From Antarcticimicrobium luteum (GTDB lineage: Bacteria; Pseudomonadota; Alphaproteobacteria; Rhodobacterales; Rhodobacteraceae): DNA of 64,000 bases. Numbering within the stretch: position 1 is the stretch's first letter; the number at the start of each line of letters is the position of its first letter. The position numbers and the translations under genes are program-made. Location: contig NZ_SMUV01000055.1 in assembly GCF_004358185.1 (NCBI RefSeq), positions 19,438 to 83,437 on the forward strand. Direction: 5' to 3'. The notes beneath the pieces are model-generated. The model searched no databases and was not told the origin of the DNA. It saw only the letters and a list, made by a program, of their open reading frames with translations. Positions 17,267 through 24,746 of the stretch are shown here, piece after piece.

Positions 17267-18664
17267 ATGACGGCAACGCCCATTCATAATGTGCCCTTCG
17301 ACCAGCTCGAAATCGGCATGGAGGCGGCGCGGACCCGCACCCTGCGGGCCGAGGATCTGTTCATCTTTGCCAGCAGTTCGGGCAATGTGAACCCGATGCA
17401 CCTTCCCGACGAGGACGGCGACGGCGACGGCAAGCCCGAGGCGGTTGCGCCGGGGATGTGGGTCGCCTCGCTGATCTCGGCGGTGCTGGGGTGCGATTTG
17501 CCGGGGCCGGGCACGCTCTATCACAGTCAGACGCTGCGGTTTGTCGGCCGGGCCCATGCGGGCGACACGCTGACCGTCCGGGTGCGGCTGACCGCAATGG
17601 CGCCCGACCGGCTGGTGACATTCGACACCTGGATCGAGAATGAGACCGGCGTCCGCATCCTGGAGGGCGAGGCGCAGGTCTTTGCCCCGGAAAAGGCGCT
17701 GAGCTTTTCCGCCGGGGATCTGCCGGGGCTGACGCTGCAGCGGCATGTGCATTTCGACCGGCTGCTGGCGATGGCCGAGCCGCTGCCGGCGATTCCCACC
17801 GCGGTGGTCGCCCCGGAAAAACCCGATGCGCTGGCCGGTGCGATCCTGGCCGCCGAACATACGCTGATCGATCCGATCCTGATCGGCCATGCCGAGCGCA
17901 TCGCCGAGGCGGCCGCAGAAGGGGGGATCGACCTGACGCCCTATCGCATCGTCGATGTGCGCGATCACCGGCTGGCGGCGCAGGAGGCGGTGCGCATGGT
18001 GCTGGCGCATGAGGCGGCGGCGCTGATGAAGGGGCATCTGCACACCGACATCCTGCTGAGCGAGGTGGTCAAGCGCGACGGTGGGCTGCGCAAGGGCGGC
18101 CGGCGGCTGAGCCATGTCTTCGTGATGGATGTGCCGGGGCTCGACTACCTGCTGATGGTCACCGACGCGGCGATCAACATCGCCCCCGACCTCGCCACCA
18201 AGGCCGATATCGTGCAGAACGCCATTGATCTGGCCCTGGCGCTGGGCATCGAAGAGCCCCGGGTCGGCGTGCTGTCGGCGATCGAGACGGTCAATCCCGC
18301 GATCCCCTCGACGCTGGACGCCGCGGCATTGTCGAAGATGGCCGAGCGCGGCCAGATCACCGGCGGGCTGGTGGACGGGCCGCTGGCGATGGACAACGCG
18401 ATCAATCTGGGCGCGGCGGCGACCAAGGGCATCCGCTCGCTGGTGGCGGGACGGGCCAATATCCTGGTCGCGCCCAATATGGAATCGGGCAACATGCTGG
18501 CCAAGGAGCTGACCTTTCTCGCCCATGCCGAGGCCGGCGGCGTGGTGATGGGCGCCAAATGTCCGATCATCCTGACCAGCCGGGCCGATGACGACAAGGC
18601 GCGGCTGGCCAGTTGCGCGGTGGCGGCGCTGGCGGCGGAGTTCGCGGCGAGGGCGGGCGGATGA
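17267..18664 (+). CDS. Bifunctional MaoC-type enoyl-CoA hydratase / phosphate acyltransferase
   Basis: The protein of 465 residues fuses two enzymes. Residues about 10-140 form a MaoC hot-dog domain (FASSSGNVNPMHLPDED resembles the hydratase 2 motif; APGMWVASLISAVLG follows). Residues about 150-465 form a phosphotransacetylase/phosphotransbutyrylase domain (ATKGIRSLVAGRANILVAPN, ESGNMLAKEL). The second half exchanges acyl-CoA and acyl-phosphate. The gene overlaps the kinase gene by 4 bases (ATGA at 18661-18664), so CoA thioester to acyl-phosphate to acid plus ATP can run as one pathway. The hydratase substrate is unknown; the fusion itself is a recognised alphaproteobacterial architecture. 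Confidence 0.9.
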   Translation: MTATPIHNVPFDQLEIGMEAARTRTLRAEDLFIFASSSGNVNPMHLPDEDGDGDGKPEAVAPGMWVASLISAVLGCDLPGPGTLYHSQTLRFVGRAHAGDTLTVRVRLTAMAPDRLVTFDTWIENETGVRILEGEAQVFAPEKALSFSAGDLPGLTLQRHVHFDRLLAMAEPLPAIPTAVVAPEKPDALAGAILAAEHTLIDPILIGHAERIAEAAAEGGIDLTPYRIVDVRDHRLAAQEAVRMVLAHEAAALMKGHLHTDILLSEVVKRDGGLRKGGRRLSHVFVMDVPGLDYLLMVTDAAINIAPDLATKADIVQNAIDLALALGIEEPRVGVLSAIETVNPAIPSTLDAAALSKMAERGQITGGLVDGPLAMDNAINLGAAATKGIRSLVAGRANILVAPNMESGNMLAKELTFLAHAEAGGVVMGAKCPIILTSRADDDKARLASCAVAALAAEFAARAGG

Positions 18665-19803
18665 GCGTGATCCTGACGCTGAACGCGGGCAGTTCCTCGA
18701 TCAAGTTCGGGGTGCATGAGACCGGCGACGAGCCGCCGTTGCTGACCTCGGGGCAGGTCGAGAACCTGGGGCCGCTGGCGCGGCTGAGCCTCGCCGGCGC
18801 GCCGGTGCAGGAGATCGGGCCGGCTGATCACGGCGTGGCGTTGCAGGCGATCCTGCGGGCGGTGACGCCGGTGCTGGAGGGACGTGAGGTGCGGAGCGTC
18901 GGTCACCGGATCGTGCATGGCGGCAAGAGCTTTGGCGACCCGGTGGAGCTGACATCCGGGGTGATCGACCAGTTGCGGGCGCTTGAGCCGCTGGCGCCGC
19001 TGCATCAGCCGCATAACCTGGCCGCCGTGGACGCGGCGCGCACGGCCTTTCCCGAGGCGCTGCAAGTGGGGTGTTTCGATACCGCCTTTCATCGCGGCCA
19101 CCCGTTCGTCAACGACGCCTTCGCGCTGCCGCGCCGGTTCTACGATCAGGGCGTGCGGCGTTACGGGTTTCACGGGCTGAGCTATGATTACATCACCTCC
19201 TGCCTGAAGCGGGACTGGCCCGGGCTGGCAAAGGGCCGGGTGGTGGTGGCGCATCTGGGCAATGGCGCCTCGATGTGCGCCATCCGGGATGGCCACAGCG
19301 TCGGCTCGACCATGGGGTTCTCGGCGCTGGACGGGCTGCCGATGGGCACCCGCTGCGGCCAGCTCGACCCGGGGGTGCTGCTGTACCTGATGGCGCAGGG
19401 CATGGGCGCGGCCGAAATCGAGCGCATCCTTTATCACGACAGCGGCCTCAAGGGGCTGTCCGAGATCAGCCACGATATGCGCACCCTGCTGGCCAGCGAC
19501 GATCCGCGCGCGGCCGAGGCGGTGGAATACTATGTCTTTCGCATCCGGCGCGAGCTGGGGGCGATGGCGGCGGTTCTGGGCGGGCTCGACGGCGTCGTCT
19601 TTACCGGCGGCATCGGCGAACATGCCGCGCCAATCCGCGCCCGGGTGATCGAGGGGATGGGGTTTCTCGGGCTGGATCTCGATACCGGGGCCAATGCCAG
19701 CGATGCCACCCGCATCGGCACCGGCCCGGTCGAGGTGCTGGTGATCCCCACCGACGAGGAACAGGTGATCGCCCGTGCGGTGAGCCGCGCGCTGGCAGGG
19801 TGA
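18661..19803 (+). CDS. ackA: Acetate/propionate kinase
   Basis: The protein is 380 residues from ATG 18661, which overlaps the stop of the upstream transferase; the longer frame to 18613 lies inside that gene and is rejected. ASKHA-fold motifs are clear: LNAGSSSIKF at the N-terminus, GHRIVHGG at about 80, DTAFH, VVVAHLGNGASMCAI and VFTGGIGEHA near the C-terminus. It makes ATP from acyl-phosphate and ADP. Paired with the phosphotransacylase it gives a reversible Pta-Ack type route in the cytoplasm. Acetate is the default substrate; propionate or butyrate cannot be excluded given the MaoC partner. Confidence 0.92.
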   Translation: MSVILTLNAGSSSIKFGVHETGDEPPLLTSGQVENLGPLARLSLAGAPVQEIGPADHGVALQAILRAVTPVLEGREVRSVGHRIVHGGKSFGDPVELTSGVIDQLRALEPLAPLHQPHNLAAVDAARTAFPEALQVGCFDTAFHRGHPFVNDAFALPRRFYDQGVRRYGFHGLSYDYITSCLKRDWPGLAKGRVVVAHLGNGASMCAIRDGHSVGSTMGFSALDGLPMGTRCGQLDPGVLLYLMAQGMGAAEIERILYHDSGLKGLSEISHDMRTLLASDDPRAAEAVEYYVFRIRRELGAMAAVLGGLDGVVFTGGIGEHAAPIRARVIEGMGFLGLDLDTGANASDATRIGTGPVEVLVIPTDEEQVIARAVSRALAG

Positions 19804-19886
19804 AGGGACGTCCCGTCACCTTCGCATGAAGGGCTTATCCCGGCGTCGCCGCGCGTCTATCCTGCCCCGAACAGGAGGAGACGCGC

Positions 19887-20516
19887 ATGATTTTCTATGA
19901 TTGTTCCACCGCGCCCAACCCGCGCCGGGCCCGCATGTTCATCGCCGAAAAGGGGCTGGCGATCGAGACCCGCGACATCTCGATCGCCAAGGGCGAGCAG
20001 TTGTCGGAGGAGTTCCTCAAGGTCAATGCGCGCGGCACGATCCCGGTGCTGGTCACCGACGACGGCACGGTTCTGGCCGAGAACCTCGGCATCGCCGCCT
20101 ATCTGGAGGCCGCTTTCCCCGAGCCGCCGCTGATGGGTGTCAGCCCCGAGGAAAAGGGGATGGTGATGATGTGGAACGCCATTGTCGAGCAGCAGGGCGG
20201 GCTGCCGATCGCCGAGGTGCTGCGCAACACCAGCCCGCACATGAAGGGCCGCGCCATCCCCGGACCGCTGGATTTCGAACAGATCCCCGAATTGGCCGAG
20301 CGGGGCCGCGCGCGCGTCGGCTTTTTCTTTGACCAGCTGGAGGAGCGGTTGCAGCAAAGCCCCTATCTGGCGGGGGACACCTTTTCGCTGGCCGATATCA
20401 CCGGATTTGTCTTCGTCGATTTCGCCCGGGTGATCCGAACACGGATTCCGGAGGGCAACGCGGCGACGCTGGACTGGTTCGAGCGGATCAGGGCGCGGCC
20501 GAGCGCGGCGCTCTGA
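19887..20516 (+). CDS. Glutathione S-transferase family protein
   Basis: The protein of 209 residues has a Shine-Dalgarno AGGAGG a few bases upstream of ATG 19887. The thioredoxin-like N-domain contains STAPNPRRARMFIAEKGL in the position of the catalytic/GSH-binding loop. The cis-proline strand GTIPVLVTDDGTVLAENLGI follows, with E-N-L in place of the common E-S glutathione-contact pair. The helical C-domain ends with AGDTFSLADITGFVF, the conserved N-capping box region. It probably conjugates or reduces small electrophiles with glutathione. Single gene between ackA and the convergent oxidoreductase. Confidence 0.9.
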   Translation: MIFYDCSTAPNPRRARMFIAEKGLAIETRDISIAKGEQLSEEFLKVNARGTIPVLVTDDGTVLAENLGIAAYLEAAFPEPPLMGVSPEEKGMVMMWNAIVEQQGGLPIAEVLRNTSPHMKGRAIPGPLDFEQIPELAERGRARVGFFFDQLEERLQQSPYLAGDTFSLADITGFVFVDFARVIRTRIPEGNAATLDWFERIRARPSAAL

Positions 20517-20537
20517 CCGCGCCCGTTTTCCGGGGCC

Positions 20538-23500
20538 TTAGCGCAGGCGCTGGAGCGCTGCCTCGGCGTCGCGACGCGCCTGTTGCGCCGCCTGCATCCG
20601 CACCGGGCCATAGCCGCGGATGTCCATCGGGGCGTTGAGGATGGCGGTGCATGCCTCTGCGCGCTCGGGCGCATAGGCGGCGGCGACCCGGTCGAGCGCG
20701 CCCTCGTACCAGGCCAGCAATTCGCGGTGCAGCCGCGCCTCGGCGTGGTGGCCGAAAGGGTTGAGTGCGCTGCCGCGCAGGCCCTTCATCCGGGCCAGCA
20801 GGCGGAAACCCTTGCCCATCCACGGCCCGAACCGGCGTTTCAGCGGGCGTCCGCGGGCGTCCTTGCCGCGGGACAGCAGCGGCGGGGCGAGATGGTAGTG
20901 CACCTTGAAATCGCCGTCGAACTGCTGGTTCAGCTCGGCCGCGAATTTCGGGTCGGCCATCAGGCGGGCGACCTCGAACTCGTCCTTGTAGGCCATCAGT
21001 TTGAACAGGGATTTGGCCGCGGCGCGCAGCATATCCTCCGGCGCACCGGGGCATTCGGTGCGGAATTTGTCCAGTTTTGTACGGTAGCGGGTGGCATAGG
21101 CGGCGTTCTGGTATTCCTCCAGAAACCCTGACCGCCGGTCGATCATCTGCGCGAGCGTTTCCGGTTCGGGCCTGTCCTCGTGATAGGCCGCCGCCAGCTT
21201 GTCGGGCGCCGCGGCCAGAATTCGGCCGATGGCAAAGGCGGTGCGGTTGGCCTCGATTTGTACGCCGTTCAGCCCGATCGCCTGGTTCAGAGCCTCGGCG
21301 CTGACCGGCACCAGCCCGTTTTGCCAGGCAAAACCCAGCATCATCACATTGGCGAAGACGGACTCGCCCAGCAGCTTTTCGGCGGCCGCGTTGGCGTCGA
21401 GGGTGGAGAGGTTGTGCGCACCCACGACGCCCGCGATCACCTCTTCGCGGCGGTCCACCTTGAGCTGCGCGTCGCGGTGCAGCACCAGATCGCCGGTTGG
21501 CATCTCGGCCCGGTTCAGCGCCATTTTCGTGCCCTTGCGGTAATGCGCACTGGCCTTGGAGGCGGAACTGACGACGATGTCACAGCCGATCACCGCATCC
21601 GCCGCGCCCGGCCCGATGCGCACCTGGTTGATCGCCTCGGGGCTCTTGCCCAGGCGGATGTAGCTGAGCACGGTGCCGAATTTCTGTGCGAACCCGGTGA
21701 AGTCGAGCACCGAGCTGCCCTTGCCCTCAAGATGCGCGGCCATGGTGATCAGTGCGCCGACGGTGACGACGCCGGTGCCGCCGACCCCGGTGACCAGCAG
21801 ATCAAACGGGGTGTCGAGCGCGGGCAGGTCGGGGGCGGGCAGGCTGCCCTCCAGCCCAAGGAAATCCAGATCGGCCGCCGCGCGCTTGCGCCGGGTGGCG
21901 CCCTCGACGGTGACGAAGCTGGGGCAGAAGCCGTTCAGGCAGGAAAAATCCTTGTTGCAGGAATTCAGGTTGATCTTGCGCTTGCGGCCCAGCGGGGTTT
22001 CGCGCGGCTCGACGCTGAGGCAGTTGGAGGCGATGGAGCAATCGCCGCAGCCCTCGCAGACCAGATCGTTGATCCAGGCGAACCGCTTTGGGTCGTCCAT
22101 CGTGCCGCGTTTGCGCCGGCGGCGTTTCTCGGTGGCGCAGGTCTGCTCAAAGATCAGCACGGTGACGCCCGGGATCTCGCGCAGATCGCGCTGCACGGCG
22201 TCCAGCTCGGCGCGGTCGTGAAAGCTGGTGCCGGCTGGGAAATCGGCGCGGCTGAACTTGCCGATGTCGTCGGAGATCAGCGCGATCCGGCTCACCCCCT
22301 CGGCGCGGCAGGTCTGGGCGATGCCATGCACGCTGACCGGCCCGTCGACGGGCTGGCCGCCGGTCATGGCGACGGCGTCGTTATAGAGGATCTTGTAGGT
22401 GATGTTGGTGCGCGCCGCCACCGCCTGGCGGATGGCGAGGCTGCCGGAGTGATACCAGGTGCCCTCGCCCAGGTTCTGGAAGATATGCTTGCCGCCGGTG
22501 AACTTGCTGGCCGCCACATGCGGCACGCCCTCGCCGCCCATCTGGGCAAAACCGTAGGTGTCGCGGTTCATCCAGCTTGCCATGACGTGGCAGCCGATGC
22601 CGCTGGCGGCGCGTGAGCCGTCGGGCACTTTGGTCGAGGTGTTGTGCGGGCAACCTGAGCAGAAATAGGGGGTGCGGGTGGCGCCTTTGACGTTCAGCAG
22701 CGTGGGCGGGGTGTCGGTGAGCGCCTTGGCCTTGGCCGGCAGGCCCTCTTCGGGGAAGAAACGGTCGAGGCGCGCGGCCACGATCGGGACCAGCATCAGC
22801 GGGTCGAGCTCTCCGGTCCAGGGGATCAGCGGGGTGCCCTGGCTGTCGTATTTTCCGACCATCTTCTCGGGCTTGTGGCCGGGCCAGTCGTAGAAATATT
22901 CCTTGAACTGGCTCTCGATGATGCCGCGTTTCTCCTCGACCACCAGCACTTCGCGCTTCTCCCGCACGAAGTTCAGCGCGTCGCGGCGGGCCAGCGGCCA
23001 GACCATGCCGACCTTGTAGATGTCGATGCCGAGCCGGCGGCAGGCGGGCTCGTCCAGGCCGAGAAGGCGCAGCGCCTCCATCAGGTCCAGATGCCCCTTG
23101 CCGGTGGTGACGAAGCCGAAGCGCGCGTCGGGGATGTCGTAGACCGCACGGTCGATCGGGTTGGCCTCGACAAAGGCCTCGACAGCGTGGAGCTTGGCGT
23201 GGATGCGGGTCTCAATCTCGGCGCTGGGCAGGTCGGCGGCGCGGACGTGCAGGCCCCCGGGGGGCAGGTCGATCTGGGGCAGGGTAAAGGCGCGGTCGGG
23301 TTGCAGGGTGACCGAGCGAGCGGATTCCACGGTTTCCGAGATCGCCTTGAACCCCACCCAGGTGCCGGAGAAGCGCGACAGCGCCAGCCCGTATTCGCCG
23401 TATTCAAGATATTCCTCGACCGAAGCCGGGTTCAGCGTCGGCATGAACCAGGCCATGAAGGCGACGTCCGACTGGTGCGGCATGGAGGAGGAGACGCAGC

Positions 23501-23960
23501 CGTGATCGTCGCCCGCCACCACCAGCACACCGCCCTTTGGCGCCGAGCCATAGGCGTTGCCATGCTTCAGCGCGTCGCCGGAGCGGTCCACCCCCGGGCC
23601 CTTGCCGTACCACATGGAAAACACGCCGTCGTATTCGCAATCGGGATCGAGGCTGGCCTGCTGCGCGCCGAGAACGGCGGTGGCGCCCAGATCCTCGTTC
23701 ACGGCGGGCATGAAGGTGATGCGGTCGGCCTCCAGCCGTTTGCGGGCACGCCAGAGTTCCAGATCGAGGCCCCCCAGCGGTGAGCCGCGGTAGCCGGAGA
23801 CGAATCCGGCGGTGTTGAGCCCGGCGTCGCGGTCGCGGCGGGCCTGGTCCATCATGATCCGCGCCAGCGCTTGGGTGCCGGTGAGGAAAACGCGGCCGGA
23901 GGTGAAGTCGTAGCGGTCGTCGAGCTGATAGGTGCGAAACGCGGTTTCGGGGCGGGTCAT
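20538..23960 (-). CDS. Indolepyruvate:ferredoxin oxidoreductase, fused alpha-beta
   Basis: The fused enzyme of 1140 residues oxidatively decarboxylates aryl pyruvates (from transaminated aromatic amino acids) to aryl-acetyl-CoA. The N-terminal pyrimidine-binding domain begins after TSGRVFLTGTQALARIMMDQ. The TPP domain contains SGCPHNTSTKVP, GIGCHVMASWMNRD and NLGEGTWYHSG. An iron-sulfur segment follows with CEGCGDCSIASNCLSVEP and KDFSCLNGFCPSF. The gamma-type domain begins FDLLVTGVGGTGVVTVGALI (about 715-735). It is divergent from an AsnC-type regulator, the usual partner in Rhodobacterales. Reading frame is intact. Aryl specificity is inferred from the family. Confidence 0.93.
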   Translation of the reverse strand: MTRPETAFRTYQLDDRYDFTSGRVFLTGTQALARIMMDQARRDRDAGLNTAGFVSGYRGSPLGGLDLELWRARKRLEADRITFMPAVNEDLGATAVLGAQQASLDPDCEYDGVFSMWYGKGPGVDRSGDALKHGNAYGSAPKGGVLVVAGDDHGCVSSSMPHQSDVAFMAWFMPTLNPASVEEYLEYGEYGLALSRFSGTWVGFKAISETVESARSVTLQPDRAFTLPQIDLPPGGLHVRAADLPSAEIETRIHAKLHAVEAFVEANPIDRAVYDIPDARFGFVTTGKGHLDLMEALRLLGLDEPACRRLGIDIYKVGMVWPLARRDALNFVREKREVLVVEEKRGIIESQFKEYFYDWPGHKPEKMVGKYDSQGTPLIPWTGELDPLMLVPIVAARLDRFFPEEGLPAKAKALTDTPPTLLNVKGATRTPYFCSGCPHNTSTKVPDGSRAASGIGCHVMASWMNRDTYGFAQMGGEGVPHVAASKFTGGKHIFQNLGEGTWYHSGSLAIRQAVAARTNITYKILYNDAVAMTGGQPVDGPVSVHGIAQTCRAEGVSRIALISDDIGKFSRADFPAGTSFHDRAELDAVQRDLREIPGVTVLIFEQTCATEKRRRRKRGTMDDPKRFAWINDLVCEGCGDCSIASNCLSVEPRETPLGRKRKINLNSCNKDFSCLNGFCPSFVTVEGATRRKRAAADLDFLGLEGSLPAPDLPALDTPFDLLVTGVGGTGVVTVGALITMAAHLEGKGSSVLDFTGFAQKFGTVLSYIRLGKSPEAINQVRIGPGAADAVIGCDIVVSSASKASAHYRKGTKMALNRAEMPTGDLVLHRDAQLKVDRREEVIAGVVGAHNLSTLDANAAAEKLLGESVFANVMMLGFAWQNGLVPVSAEALNQAIGLNGVQIEANRTAFAIGRILAAAPDKLAAAYHEDRPEPETLAQMIDRRSGFLEEYQNAAYATRYRTKLDKFRTECPGAPEDMLRAAAKSLFKLMAYKDEFEVARLMADPKFAAELNQQFDGDFKVHYHLAPPLLSRGKDARGRPLKRRFGPWMGKGFRLLARMKGLRGSALNPFGHHAEARLHRELLAWYEGALDRVAAAYAPERAEACTAILNAPMDIRGYGPVRMQAAQQARRDAEAALQRLR

Positions 23961-24078
23961 GGCGGATTTTCCTCGGCGGATTCGGCTAGAAAGGGATCAT
24001 GGCCCGCCGGAGCCGGAAAAATGTTTCATATTTCATGGGTTTTGGTGATTTATCGGTTAGACTTCCCAAAATTTACGG

Positions 24079-24089
24079 ATTTCTGAAAT
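24079..24089. promoter_or_regulatory. Candidate AsnC/Lrp operator dyad
   Basis: The 11-base sequence ATTTCTGAAAT is a perfect dyad (ATTTC-T-GAAAT) inside an AT-rich island of the ior / asnC divergent region, 14 bases before the regulator start. A TTTCATATTTCAT run lies about 50 bases further upstream. Such AT-rich dyads fit autoregulation by an Lrp-type protein; binding is inferred. Confidence 0.4.
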
Positions 24090-24103
24090 AGGGTGTCACG
24101 CGC

Positions 24104-24562
24104 ATGGAGCTGGATAAACGGGATCTCCACCTTCTCAGGCTGTTGCAGGAGGATTGCCGCAGATCAAATGCCGACCTGGCCGAGGCGGTGGGCATGTCGG
24201 CCTCGGCCCTCTGGCGGCGGGTGCGCGCGCTGGAAGAGGCCGGGGTGATCGAGCGCTATGGCGCGGTGGTGAACCCCGGTGAAATGGGGCTGGGGTTCGA
24301 GGCTATCGTGCATGTGCATCTGACCCGGCACGACCCGGACAGGATCGTCGAGTTCATCCGCGCTGTGGAGGCGAGCCCGGAGGTGCAGGAATGCTATGCC
24401 ACCACCGGGCAGGCCGACTATCACCTGCGGGTGCTGTGCCGCGATCTGGAGGCCTACAACCGGTTTCTGGAGGGGTTCCTGTTCCGCCTGCCGGCGGTAA
24501 GCAGTGCGCAGACCAATGTGGTGCTGCGCACGATCAAGCGGAATCGGCCGGTTTCCCGGTAG
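24104..24562 (+). CDS. Lrp/AsnC family transcriptional regulator
   Basis: The protein of 152 residues has an N-terminal winged helix (LDKRDLHLLRLLQEDCRRSN, then ADLAEAVGMSASALWRRVRA), a linker, and the RAM/AsnC ligand-binding domain (FEAIVHVHLTRHDPDRIVEF, CYATTGQADYHLRVLCRD). Typical length. Divergent from the indolepyruvate oxidoreductase, so it probably activates that gene in response to an aromatic amino acid and controls its own transcription; this rests on gene order and on the AT-rich dyad between them. Confidence 0.92.
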   Translation: MELDKRDLHLLRLLQEDCRRSNADLAEAVGMSASALWRRVRALEEAGVIERYGAVVNPGEMGLGFEAIVHVHLTRHDPDRIVEFIRAVEASPEVQECYATTGQADYHLRVLCRDLEAYNRFLEGFLFRLPAVSSAQTNVVLRTIKRNRPVSR

Positions 24563-24746
24563 GTATTGTTTCCAGGGTGAAAACGATCCCCGCTTGCTTT
24601 GGCTGTTGTGGAGGCTCAGGCGGTGTGGGACGATGCTAGGCCATTGTTAACCGAATTTGCTTGCCTCAGCGACTGCCGTTGCGTGAAGATGTGCGCAAAG
24701 TACAGATTATTTTCCATAGTTTGGCCCGCATTGGGGGGGCAGAGAC

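Noticed and set aside
24569..24585. GTTTCCAGGGTGAAAAC as a third copy of the GTTTCA-N6-TGAAA dyad
   Set aside because: Spacing differs (GTTTC-N6-GAAAAC against GTTTC-N8-GAAAAC), there is no terminator before it, and the match is too short to trust.
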